Source of the DNA: Luteipulveratus flavus
GTDB taxonomy: Bacteria > Actinomycetota > Actinomycetes > Actinomycetales > Dermatophilaceae
NCBI RefSeq assembly: GCF_029080175.1
Contig: NZ_JARFJC010000016.1
DNA length: 64,000 nt
Direction: 5' to 3' (one strand)
Both the position numbers and the translations under genes were made by a program. This document shows, one piece after another, positions 17,841-25,714 of the stretch (position 1 is the stretch's first letter; the number at the start of each line of letters is the position of its first letter). The notes below the pieces were generated by a model. That model was given only the letters and a program-made list of their open reading frames with translations, searched no databases and was not told the origin of the DNA.

Positions 17841-17968
17841 TGGTTGAGCCGGGCCGGAGCGCTAGCGAAGGGCCGTGTCGAAACCTGGTGCCGTACAGGG
17901 AGACTCTCCCTGACGGTCGCGTGGTTTCGACACGAGCTCGGCTGGCGCCTCGCTCGGCTCAACCAGCG
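17838..17968. repeat. 131-bp inverted-repeat element, family 2 copy 1
   Basis: The ends are CGCTGGTTGAGCCG and CGGCTCAACCAGCG (perfect complement). The internal arms are GTGTCGAAACC (17875-17885) and GGTTTCGACAC (17923-17933), and AGGGAGACTCTCCCT (17897-17911) is at the centre. It lies between the convergent hutU and ybaK-like genes. A second copy is at 43460-43590. Confidence 0.9.
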
Positions 17969-17990
17969 GTTGGCGCAGCCGGCGGTTGGC

Positions 17991-18467
17991 TCAGCCGGCG
18001 GGGTCGGTGACGTCGGCGACCCGGGCGTCCAGGACGCGTACGACGTCGTCGGCCTCCGCTGTCACGGCCACCCCGTGCGCGCCCGCGCCCAGCGAGACCG
18101 TCCGGCCGCTCATGGTCACGTCGGCGACCACCGGCCACGCGGTCGTCGACCCGAAGGGCGTGATGGTGCCCCGCTCGTACCCGGTCGCCTCCCGCGCGGT
18201 GCCGGCGTCGGGCATCGACAGCCGGTTCACGCCGAGCACCGATCGCAGCTTGGGCCAGGAGATCTGCCGGTCGCCGGGCACGAGCACCAGCACGTACTCA
18301 CCCTCCGCGCGGCGTACGACCAGCGTCTTGATGATGTCGCGCGGCTCGACGCCCCGCGCTGCGGCCGCCTCCTCCAGCGAGCCGACCCGCCCGTGCCGGG
18401 TGATCGTGTGCTCGATGCCCGACTCGCTCAGCGCGGCCGCGGCCCGTTCCTCGCCGGATGCCGTCAT
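17991..18467 (-). CDS. YbaK/ProX-type aminoacyl-tRNA deacylase
   Basis: 158 aa, a single YbaK/EbsC editing domain. Features are IIKTLVVRRAEGEYVLVLVPGDRQISWPKL with the conserved catalytic-region Lys (IIKTLV), and PFGSTTAWPVVAD near the C-terminus. YbaK proteins hydrolyse Cys-tRNAPro and related mischarged tRNAs in the cytoplasm. It is divergent from the second hut operon and probably unrelated to it functionally. Its stop is 23 bp from the 131-bp repeat element. Confidence 0.88.
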   Translation of the reverse strand: MTASGEERAAAALSESGIEHTITRHGRVGSLEEAAAARGVEPRDIIKTLVVRRAEGEYVLVLVPGDRQISWPKLRSVLGVNRLSMPDAGTAREATGYERGTITPFGSTTAWPVVADVTMSGRTVSLGAGAHGVAVTAEADDVVRVLDARVADVTDPAG

Positions 18468-18492
18468 GCCCGTCAGCGTAGACCGGCGCCCC

Positions 18493-18510
18493 TGTCTCGG
18501 ATCTGAGACG
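18493..18510. promoter_or_regulatory. Second copy of the hut palindrome
   Basis: TGTCTCGGATCTGAGACG matches the core before hutH (TGTCTCGCATCCGAGACA) at 15 of 18 positions and keeps the GTCTC/GAGAC arms. It lies 53 bp upstream of the M20 amidohydrolase gene, the first gene of the second hut unit. Confidence 0.7.
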
Positions 18511-18562
18511 TCAGGACCGCGGGACGCCGCGATCGGCAGGCCGGATGCGGTGTGATGGACCG

Positions 18563-19768
18563 GTGAGTGCGCTGACCGAGTTCGACCGGATGTGGGCCGA
18601 GATCCTGCCCGTGGGACGTGACGGCGGGACAGGCGGCTACCGACGGTTCGCCTGGACCCGCGACGACCACACCCTGCGCGAGTGGTTCGCCGGCGAGTGC
18701 GCGCAGCGCGGTCTGGACCTCACCGAGGACCGCATGGGCAACCAGTGGGCCTGGTGGGGCGACCCCGACGCGGCGCCCGGTGTCGTCATCGGCTCGCACC
18801 TGGACTCGGTGCCCGACGGCGGGGCGTACGACGGCCCGCTCGGCGTCGTGAGCGCGCTCGCCGTGATCGACGCGTTGCGGGCCGACGGTTTCGCGCCCAC
18901 CGTGCCGCTCGGGGTCGTCAACTTCGTCGACGAGGAGGGCGCCCGGTTCGGTGTCGCGTGTGCCGGTTCGCGGGTCATCACCGGCGCCATGACCGCCGAC
19001 CGGGCGCTGGGTCTGAAGGACGCCGACGGCCGCACCATGGCAGAGGCGCTGGAGACCGCCGGACGACGTACCGACATCGGCCGCGACGACGAGACCCTGC
19101 GCCGCATCGGCACGTTCGTCGAGCTGCACGTCGAGCAGGGACGCGCGCTCGCCGACCTGGATCCCGCCACGTCGGCCGTCGCGGTCGGGACGGACATCTG
19201 GCCGCACGGGCGGTGGCGGATCGACTTCGCCGGTGAGGCCAACCACGCGGGCACCACTCGCCTCGAGGACCGCCACGACGCCATGCTCGGGTACGCGCAG
19301 ACCGTCCTGGCCGCGAGAACCGTTGCGCAGCAGCGTGGTTGCGTCGCCACGATGGGTAAGGTCGTCGTCGACCCGAACGGTGTCAACGCGATCCCGTCCC
19401 GCGTGACCGGCTGGCTGGATGCGCGGGGTCCGGTCGACCACGACGTACGCCGGGCCGTCGCCGACGTGACCGAGGCGGCGGAGCAGCACGGCGGCACGGT
19501 CGCCGAAGAGTCGTGGACGGGCGCGACGACCTTCGACCCGGCTCTCGCGCAACGGATGCGGGACCTGCTGGGTGGCGGTGCGCCCATGCTCGGCACCGGA
19601 GCCGGCCACGACGCCGGCATCCTCGCCAACGCCGGCATCTCGACCGGGATGCTGTACGTCCGCAACCCCACCGGTGTGTCCCACTCGCCCGAGGAGTTCG
19701 CCGAGGCAGCCGACTGTCACACCGGGGTGGAGGCGCTCGCGACCGTCGTCCGGGGGCTCGCGTCATGA
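18563..19768 (+). CDS. M20-family amidohydrolase (AllC-like), probable N-formylglutamate hydrolase
   Basis: 401 aa of the allantoate amidohydrolase / N-carbamoyl-amino-acid hydrolase family. Metal-binding motifs are visible: GSHLDSVPDGGAYDGPLG, DEEGARFG, ELHVEQG and the C-terminal SHSPEEF. It is locked to hutF by a 4-bp overlap. HutF produces N-formyl-L-glutamate, and no HutG deformylase is present here, so this enzyme is inferred to release glutamate and formate. The annotation 'allantoate amidohydrolase' would be misleading in this context. The GTG at 18563 is preferred; an ATG six codons upstream is possible. Confidence 0.85.
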   Translation: MSALTEFDRMWAEILPVGRDGGTGGYRRFAWTRDDHTLREWFAGECAQRGLDLTEDRMGNQWAWWGDPDAAPGVVIGSHLDSVPDGGAYDGPLGVVSALAVIDALRADGFAPTVPLGVVNFVDEEGARFGVACAGSRVITGAMTADRALGLKDADGRTMAEALETAGRRTDIGRDDETLRRIGTFVELHVEQGRALADLDPATSAVAVGTDIWPHGRWRIDFAGEANHAGTTRLEDRHDAMLGYAQTVLAARTVAQQRGCVATMGKVVVDPNGVNAIPSRVTGWLDARGPVDHDVRRAVADVTEAAEQHGGTVAEESWTGATTFDPALAQRMRDLLGGGAPMLGTGAGHDAGILANAGISTGMLYVRNPTGVSHSPEEFAEAADCHTGVEALATVVRGLAS

Positions 19769-21081
19769 CGACGTACTGGGCCGAGAACGGCCTGCTGCCA
19801 ACGGGCCTCGCCTCGTCGGTCCGTCTCGAGATCGAGGGCGGACGGTTCGCCGCGGTCACTCCCGGCCAGCCGCAGGGCGACGCGCAACGACTGCCCGGCG
19901 TCGTCGTGCCCGGCCTCGCCAACTGCCACAGCCACGCGTTCCACCGAGCCCTGCGCGGACGAACCCACCACGGCGGAGGCACGTTCTGGACCTGGCGCGA
20001 GGGCATGTACTCCGTTGCCGCACAGCTCGATCCGGACTCCTACCTCGCGCTCGCCCGCGCCACGTACGCCGAGATGTCTCTCGCGGGAGCCACGTCGGTG
20101 GGGGAGTTCCACTACGTCCACCACCAGCCGGACGGGACGCCGTACGACGACCCCAACGCCATGGGTGAGGCGCTGCGGCAGGCCGCGCGCGAGGCCGGTG
20201 TCCGCCTGACGCTCCTCGACACGTGCTACCTCGCCGGCGGGCTCGGCGCCGGCGACCACGACCCCCTGAGCAGCCGGCAGCTCCGCTTCGGGGACGGCGA
20301 CGCGGACGGCTGGGCGTCGCGAGTCTCGGCCCTGACCGCTGACGCGAGCACCGTGATCGGCGCCGCGATCCACTCCGTCCGGGCCGTGCCACGCGATCAG
20401 ATTCCCACCGTGGTGGAGGCGGCACGGGGCCGCCCGCTGCACGTGCACCTGTCCGAGCAGCCCGCCGAGAACGACGCCTGTCTGGTCACGTACGGCCGTA
20501 CGCCCACCGCTCTGCTCGGCGCGGCGGGTGCCCTCGGCCCGTTGACGACGGCCGTGCACGCGACGCACCTGACCGGTGACGACGTCGCGATGCTCGGCCG
20601 CACCGGTACGACCGCGTGCTTCTGCCCGACCACGGAACGGGACCTCGCCGACGGGATCGGTCCGGCTCGTCGCCTGGCCGACGCGGGCGCCCCGCTCAGC
20701 CTCGGCTCGGACCAGCACGCGGTCATCGACCTCTTCGAGGAGGCGCGGGCACTGGAGATGCACGAGCGGCTCGTCACCCGGCAGCGAGGCAGGTTCACGC
20801 CGACCGAGCTGCTGCGAGCGGCGACCGGGCACGGCTCGATCGGGTGGGCCGACACGGGGGTGATCGAGGTCGGAGCACGGGCGGATCTCGTGGCGATCCG
20901 GCTGGACTCGGTACGGACGGCCGGATCCGCCGCGGACCAGGTGCTGCTGAGCGCGACCGCCGCCGACGTCGACACGGTCATCCGGGACGGCGAGGTCGTC
21001 GTCGAGGGCGGCCAGCACCGGCTCGGTGACGTCGGCCGCCTGCTCACCGACGCGATCGACCCCCTCTGGAGGAACGCATGA
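19765..21081 (+). CDS. hutF: Formimidoylglutamate deiminase
   Basis: 438-aa amidohydrolase-superfamily enzyme converting N-formimidoyl-L-glutamate to N-formyl-L-glutamate and ammonia. Zinc ligands are seen in NCHSHAFHRAL, HVHLSEQPAEN and LGSDQHAVID. TFWTWREGMY is a hallmark of HutF. The start overlaps the M20 gene stop, and its own stop overlaps the hutI ATG, so three enzymes are translated from one coupled message. This places the organism on the five-step (deiminase) route rather than the direct HutG formiminase route. Confidence 0.93.
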   Translation: MTTYWAENGLLPTGLASSVRLEIEGGRFAAVTPGQPQGDAQRLPGVVVPGLANCHSHAFHRALRGRTHHGGGTFWTWREGMYSVAAQLDPDSYLALARATYAEMSLAGATSVGEFHYVHHQPDGTPYDDPNAMGEALRQAAREAGVRLTLLDTCYLAGGLGAGDHDPLSSRQLRFGDGDADGWASRVSALTADASTVIGAAIHSVRAVPRDQIPTVVEAARGRPLHVHLSEQPAENDACLVTYGRTPTALLGAAGALGPLTTAVHATHLTGDDVAMLGRTGTTACFCPTTERDLADGIGPARRLADAGAPLSLGSDQHAVIDLFEEARALEMHERLVTRQRGRFTPTELLRAATGHGSIGWADTGVIEVGARADLVAIRLDSVRTAGSAADQVLLSATAADVDTVIRDGEVVVEGGQHRLGDVGRLLTDAIDPLWRNA

Positions 21082-22235
21082 CCGCCACACTCGTCACCGG
21101 GATCGGCGAGCTCGTCACCAACGACCCGGCCCACGACGGACCGCTCGGGCTGGTCCACGACGCCGCGCTCGTCGCCACCGACGGTCGCGTCAGCTGGGTC
21201 GGTCGGTCGCAGGACGCACCCGACGCCGACCGCCGCGTCGACCTCGAGGGCCGTGCTGTCGTCCCCGGGTTCGTCGACAGCCACTCGCACCTGGTCTTCG
21301 CGGGTGACCGGTCGGCCGAGTTCGCCGCGCGCATGACCGGTGAGCCGTACGACGGCGGCGGCATCGCGGTCTCCGTCGAGGCGACCAGGGCCGCGAGCGA
21401 CGACGAGCTGCGGGCGCTCCTGGCGAGGCGGGTCGCCGAGATGCGCGCCCAGGGCACCACCACGATCGAGATCAAGAGCGGGTACGGCCTCGACGTCACC
21501 CATGAGGAACGCGCCCTCCGGCTGGCGCGCGAGCTCACCGACGAGACCACGTTCCTCGGCGCCCACGTGGTGCCGCCGGAGGCCCGGGACGACCGGGCCG
21601 CGTACGTCGACCTCGTCGTCGGCGAGATGCTCACCGCCTGCGCACCGCACGCCCGGTGGATCGACGTGTTCTGCGAGCCGCACAGCGCCCACGCGTTCAC
21701 CGAGGAGGAGTCGCGGCGGGTGCTCCGGGCGGGCCTGGACGCGGGCCTGCTCGCCCGGGTCCACGGCAACCAGCTCGGCCCGGGCCCCGGCGTCCGACTC
21801 GCCGTCGAGCTCGGAGCCGCGTCCGTCGACCACTGCACGTACCTGTCGGACGACGACGTCGACGCGCTCTGCGGGAGCGACACCGTGGCGACGCTGCTGC
21901 CGGGCGTGGAGTTCTCGACGCGCTCGCCGTACCCCGACGCTCGCCGGCTGCTCGACGCCGGCGTCACCGTCGCGCTGGCCAGCGACTGCAACCCCGGCAC
22001 GTGCTACTCCAGCTCGATCCCGCTCGCGATCGCGCTGGCGGTGCGCGAGATGGGGATGACGCCGGCCGAGGCGCTGCAGGCCGCCACGCTCGGCAGCGCC
22101 CGGTCCCTGCGCCGGGACGACGTCGGTCACCTGCGGGTGGGCGCCCGGGCCGACCTGACGGTCCTGGACGCGCCGTCGTACCTGCACATCCCGTACCGCG
22201 TCGGCGTCCCCCTCGCCCGCACCCTGGACCTCTGA
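21078..22235 (+). CDS. hutI: Imidazolonepropionase
   Basis: 385 aa. It hydrolyses imidazolone-5-propionate to N-formimidoyl-L-glutamate (step three). Amidohydrolase metal motifs are DSHSHLVFAGDR (about residues 71-82), HGNQLGP and ASDCNPGTCYSSS. TTIEIKSGYGLD is typical of HutI. It ends the second hut unit and is followed by copy C of the double-palindromic repeat. Length is close to the family norm. Confidence 0.95.
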   Translation: MTATLVTGIGELVTNDPAHDGPLGLVHDAALVATDGRVSWVGRSQDAPDADRRVDLEGRAVVPGFVDSHSHLVFAGDRSAEFAARMTGEPYDGGGIAVSVEATRAASDDELRALLARRVAEMRAQGTTTIEIKSGYGLDVTHEERALRLARELTDETTFLGAHVVPPEARDDRAAYVDLVVGEMLTACAPHARWIDVFCEPHSAHAFTEEESRRVLRAGLDAGLLARVHGNQLGPGPGVRLAVELGAASVDHCTYLSDDDVDALCGSDTVATLLPGVEFSTRSPYPDARRLLDAGVTVALASDCNPGTCYSSSIPLAIALAVREMGMTPAEALQAATLGSARSLRRDDVGHLRVGARADLTVLDAPSYLHIPYRVGVPLARTLDL

Positions 22236-22257
22236 GAACCCGGCCGCCCGCTCTGCT

Positions 22258-22317
22258 CCCGGCAGAAGTTGACGGGTTGCGCAGGCATGCGTGTGCCGGC
22301 CGCCAGCTTTTGCCGGT
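22258..22317. repeat. Double-palindromic repeat, family 1 copy C
   Basis: The ends CCGGC / GCCGG enclose an outer partial stem with CAGCTTTTGCCGG on the right. The inner segment is GCGCAGGCATGCGTGTGC (22279-22296). It starts 22 bp after the hutI stop. Confidence 0.8.
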
Positions 22318-22391
22318 GGTGGTGGGGTCGGCGAGGGGACGTCAGACCGTGGGCTGACGCCGGGGCACGCGACTCTGCCTACGCTGCTGGG

Positions 22392-23624
22392 GTGAACGTG
22401 GACAGCCGGTACGACGTGCTCCGGCGGCGCCCTCGACTGCTGGACGGGATCATCGTCGGCGGCCTGCTGCTGACGACCGCGCTCGTCCTGGCCGTCTGGT
22501 CGTGGTGGCTCACCCTGCTCAGCGCGGCCATCATCGTCCCGCTGTGGTGGCGCAGGACCCATCCGGTCGCCGCTGCCGGGGCGATGGCCGTCTTCTGCGT
22601 CCTCCAGCTCGCGACGCACGAGAGCGTCCTGCCGGCCGACATCGCCCCGCTGCTCGCCATCTACGCGACGGCGGCGTACGGCGTGACGCGACGGCGGCGT
22701 CTGATCGGACTGGCGCTCGGCGTCGCGGGCGCCCTGATCGGCGGGCTGCGCTGGGGCCTGCTGGGGTCGGTGGCGACCTGGGAGGACTACGCCCTGCGCG
22801 TCGTGATCTGCACGGTCGCCCTGGGCATGAGTGCGGTCGGCGCGTGGATCCTCGGCGACCTCCTGCGGTCCCGGCGGGCGGTGCTCAGCCGGCTCCAGGA
22901 GCAGAACGCCGCGCTCGAGCGCGACCAGGAGCAGCGGGCCGCGCTCGCCGCGCAGGACGAACGCTCACGGATCGCCCGCGAGATGCACGACGTCGTCGCG
23001 CACTCCCTGTCCGTGGTCGTCGTGCAGGCGGACGGGGGCGCGTACGCCGCACGGTCCGGCTCGCGCGAGGCGACGACCGCGCTGGAGGCCGCCACGACCA
23101 CGCTGGAGACCATCGCGGCCACGGCGCGTGAGGCGCTCGCCGAGACGCGCCGGCTCGTCGGGGTGCTTCGAGCGCCGGACGCCGGGCTGGAGCTGGCGCC
23201 GCAGGCCGGGCTCGACGCGATCGCCGACGTCGTCGAGCGGACGACGGCGGCCGGCGTCCCCACCACGCTCGAGTCGACCGGCGAGCGGGCGCCGGTCCCG
23301 CGCGACGCCGAGCTGGCGGCGTACCGCGTGGTGCAGGAGTCGCTGACCAACGTCATGAAGCACGCCGGCCCGGGCGCAACCGCCCACGTGCGGCTCGACC
23401 ACACCCCGGACGGCCTCATCGTCGCCGTGACCGACGACGGCCTCGGTGCGGCGGTGGCGCACGACGGTGCCGGCCACGGCATCCTGGGCATGCGCGAGCG
23501 CGTCGCCGTGTACGGCGGCACCCTCCACGCAGGCCCACGCCGCGGGCCCGGGTTCGCTGTCACCGCAACCATTCCCGTGTCGTCGGACGTGCCGGCGCCC
23601 ACCACCACAGGAGCAGCCTCATGA
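22392..23624 (+). CDS. NarL-family sensor histidine kinase
   Basis: 410 aa. About five to six hydrophobic segments in the first 160 residues are followed by a coiled linker (LQEQNAALERDQEQRAALAAQ). The HisKA_3 H-box is RIAREMHDVVAHSLSVVVVQAD, and the ATPase has the N-box VVQESLTNVMKHAG and the G-box GHGILGMRERV. It phosphorylates the response regulator encoded immediately downstream (4-bp overlap). The stimulus is unknown. The GTG at 22392 is the most likely start; another GTG lies two codons on. Positioned after hutI, it is separated from it by repeat copy C. Confidence 0.92.
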   Translation: MNVDSRYDVLRRRPRLLDGIIVGGLLLTTALVLAVWSWWLTLLSAAIIVPLWWRRTHPVAAAGAMAVFCVLQLATHESVLPADIAPLLAIYATAAYGVTRRRRLIGLALGVAGALIGGLRWGLLGSVATWEDYALRVVICTVALGMSAVGAWILGDLLRSRRAVLSRLQEQNAALERDQEQRAALAAQDERSRIAREMHDVVAHSLSVVVVQADGGAYAARSGSREATTALEAATTTLETIAATAREALAETRRLVGVLRAPDAGLELAPQAGLDAIADVVERTTAAGVPTTLESTGERAPVPRDAELAAYRVVQESLTNVMKHAGPGATAHVRLDHTPDGLIVAVTDDGLGAAVAHDGAGHGILGMRERVAVYGGTLHAGPRRGPGFAVTATIPVSSDVPAPTTTGAAS

Positions 23625-24298
23625 CCGACGGCGACATCGGCGTCTTCCTCGTCGACGACCAGGCGCTCGTCCGCGCGGGCTTCCGGATGGTCCTCGAGGC
23701 GGAGCCCGGTACGGCCGTCCTCGGCGAGGCCGCGGACGGGCAGGCCGCGGTCGACAGCCTGACGCTGATGCGAGCCGACGTCGTGCTGATGGACGTCCGG
23801 ATGCCGCGGCTGGACGGCGTCGAGGCGACCCGGCGGATCTGCGCGCGGCCGGACGCGCCCGCCGTCCTCGTCCTGACCACCTTCGACCTCGATGAGTACG
23901 CCTTCGCCGCGCTGAAGGCGGGTGCGGCCGGGTTCCTCCTGAAGGACGCGGGGCCGGCGGACCTGCTCGCGGCGATCCGGACGGTGCACGCGGGCGACGC
24001 CGTCGTCGCGCCGTCCACCACTCGGCGGCTGATCGACCAGTTCTCCGAGCACCTACCCGATGGCGAGGACGCTCCCGCCGGCGGCGATCGTCTGGCCGCG
24101 CTGACCGAGCGGGAGCGGGAGGTGCTCGTCGCCGTCGGACGCGGCCTGTCCAACTCCGAGATCGCGGCCGACCTGTTCGTCGCCGAGGCCACCGTCAAGA
24201 CGCACATCGGCCGCATCCTGGCCAAGCTCGGCCTGCGCGACCGGGTGCAGATGGTCGTGCTGGCGTACGAGACCGGCCTGGTGCACGTCCGCGGCTGA
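23621..24298 (+). CDS. LuxR/NarL-type response regulator
   Basis: 225 aa. The receiver domain has acidic pocket VDDQ, the phospho-Asp in LMDVRMPRLDG, and the Thr/Lys switch in LTTFDLDEY and LLKDAG. The C-terminal LuxR HTH (LTEREREVLVAVGRGLSNSEIAADLFVAEATVKTH) binds DNA. The ATG overlaps the kinase TGA. Targets are not evident; the neighbouring genes are convergent or distant. Confidence 0.94.
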   Translation: MTDGDIGVFLVDDQALVRAGFRMVLEAEPGTAVLGEAADGQAAVDSLTLMRADVVLMDVRMPRLDGVEATRRICARPDAPAVLVLTTFDLDEYAFAALKAGAAGFLLKDAGPADLLAAIRTVHAGDAVVAPSTTRRLIDQFSEHLPDGEDAPAGGDRLAALTEREREVLVAVGRGLSNSEIAADLFVAEATVKTHIGRILAKLGLRDRVQMVVLAYETGLVHVRG

Positions 24299-24307
24299 GC
24301 GGCGGGC

Positions 24308-24339
24308 CCGGCCTCGGCGGTGCGGGCCGCCGAGGCCGG
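24308..24339. terminator. Hairpin between convergent genes
   Basis: A perfect 13-bp GC stem, CCGGCCTCGGCGG / CCGCCGAGGCCGG, with loop TGCGGG lies between the response-regulator stop and the convergent deacetylase stop; probably a bidirectional terminator. Confidence 0.75.
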
Positions 24340-24348
24340 CGCGTTCGA

Positions 24349-25182
24349 TCAGCAGTCCGGCAGCGGCTCGAAGCGGTAGCCCTTGCTGCTGAGTCGACGC
24401 AGCACCTGGTCCAGCGCCTGTACGGTGTGGGACCGGTCGCCGCCGCCGTCGTGCATCAGGATGACCGATCCCTGCTTCGTGTGCGAGATCACTTCGGCTG
24501 CAATGGCTTTCGCGCCGGGGCGCGTCCAGTCGCGAGTGTCGACGTCCCAGAGGGCGACGCTCTCCCCACGGGACGTCACCGCCGTCCGCACGTCCCGGTC
24601 GACCGCTCCGAACGGTGGCCGGACACAGCGCGGCGCCTCCCCGAGCGCGGCCGCCGTACGGTCGAGCTGGTCGGCCAGCTGGGGCGGCGTCAGGCGGGTG
24701 AGATCGCTGTGGTCCCAGCTGTGCCCGCCGATCCGGTGCCCCGCCGCGCGGACCTGACGCACCAGGTCCGGGTGCGCCGCGGCCTGGGTGCCGATCTCGA
24801 AGAAGGTCGCGTGCGCGTCGTACCTGGCGAGCAGACCCAGGACCTGCGGCGTCCAGCGCGGGTCCGGTCCGTCGTCGAACGTGAGGTAGGCGATCCGTCC
24901 GGGCGTCGTACGCCCTGCTCCACCGGCCGTGGGCGGCAGCGGTCGGACCTGCGGGCGCGTTGGCCGGTCGTCCGCGGCGGCAGCGGGCGACCGCGGCACG
25001 GGGTGGGCTGCAGGTCGAGCCGGCGTTGCCGACGCCGACGTCGAACGAGCTCGGCCGGCCGGACCACTCGACGTGGGCGGGCCCTCCGCGCCGTTCGCGG
25101 CGACGGCCGTCCAGACGGCCGAGGCGGTGACAAGGGTGGTGGCCGCGGCCAGCACGGCGGCTGCGGTCCTGCGTACGGACAT
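24349..25182 (-). CDS. Secreted polysaccharide deacetylase (CE4 family)
   Basis: 277 aa. A signal peptide or anchor (VLAAATTLVTASAVWTAVAANG) is followed by an Ala/Pro/Ser-rich linker to about residue 90 and a NodB domain. The CE4 motifs are complete: TFDDGPD, HSWDHSDL (metal His pair), RPPFGAVD, LWDVDTRDW and ILMHDGGG. It is expected to deacetylate N-acetylglucosamine in peptidoglycan or another cell-envelope glycan outside the membrane. Single-gene unit. Confidence 0.92.
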   Translation of the reverse strand: MSVRRTAAAVLAAATTLVTASAVWTAVAANGAEGPPTSSGPAGRARSTSASATPARPAAHPVPRSPAAAADDRPTRPQVRPLPPTAGGAGRTTPGRIAYLTFDDGPDPRWTPQVLGLLARYDAHATFFEIGTQAAAHPDLVRQVRAAGHRIGGHSWDHSDLTRLTPPQLADQLDRTAAALGEAPRCVRPPFGAVDRDVRTAVTSRGESVALWDVDTRDWTRPGAKAIAAEVISHTKQGSVILMHDGGGDRSHTVQALDQVLRRLSSKGYRFEPLPDC

Positions 25183-25314
25183 GACTCACTCCCGATCGCG
25201 CCGCGTGCCCGGCCGCCCGAGTGGTCGGCCCCCGAGAGCAGCGGTGCGTCACCGCCACAGACGCCGCGGCCCGCAGGCGGGTTGGGTCACGTCTTGTGAG
25301 ACCTCGCACACGCG

Positions 25315-25351
25315 CGAAGGGCGCCCTCCCGGTCGGGGAGAGCGCCCTTCG
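25315..25351 (-). terminator. Hairpin after the DUF4333 lipoprotein gene
   Basis: The stem CGAAGGGCGC / GCGCCCTTCG (10 bp) contains an inner CTCCC / GGGAG pair with a GGTCG loop. It lies 15 bp beyond the lipoprotein stop on the minus strand. The remaining bases to the deacetylase start show nothing else I can support. Confidence 0.75.
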
Positions 25352-25366
25352 TCCGTGGCCCGCGGA

Positions 25367-25666
25367 TCAGCCGGGCTCGAAGTTGTACGTCACCTTGTCG
25401 CCGTCGACACTGGTGACCACGGCGTCGAACTTCTGCTTCGTGCCGTTGACCTCGATGTCGCAGTCGGCCTTCGCGCCCTTCTCGGCCTTGAGGTCGTCAT
25501 GGCACTCGACCTTGCCGAACTTGGCGTTCGGGGCGCGTTGCTGCAGGACGGACTTCAGCTGCTTCTCGACCTGGCCGTTGTCGACCTCCTTGGAGCAGCC
25601 GGCCAGACCGAAAATCAGGACCACTCCGGCCGCGGCTGCGGCGAGCGAGCGTCGTGCAGGGGACAT
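25367..25666 (-). CDS. DUF4333 lipoprotein
   Basis: 99 aa. Signal sequence with lipobox LAGC (Cys at about residue 24), then an ~75-residue DUF4333 domain with a cysteine pair (VECHDDL and KADCDIEVNG) that likely forms a disulphide. These small exported proteins are common in actinobacteria and have no assigned role. The ATG at 25666 has GGAGGAAG at ideal spacing, so upstream in-frame codons are not used. Confidence 0.85.
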   Translation of the reverse strand: MSPARRSLAAAAAGVVLIFGLAGCSKEVDNGQVEKQLKSVLQQRAPNAKFGKVECHDDLKAEKGAKADCDIEVNGTKQKFDAVVTSVDGDKVTYNFEPG

Positions 25667-25714
25667 GGGCTTCCTCCGTGTCGTCGGCACCTGTCCCGCA
25701 TCGTACGCAGCGGC

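Noticed and set aside
18563..19768. Allantoin-degradation role for the M20 enzyme
   Set aside because: No other allantoin or ureide genes are nearby, while overlap with hutF and hutI points to histidine catabolism.
20397..22619. 740-codon open frame on the minus strand opposite hutF-hutI
   Set aside because: It is a shadow of high-GC coding: no recognisable domain, Arg/Pro/Ala/Asp-rich translation, and it covers three well-supported genes.
24308..24339. Mobile-element end in the convergent gap
   Set aside because: It is a single-copy GC hairpin with normal terminator placement and no relatives in the window.
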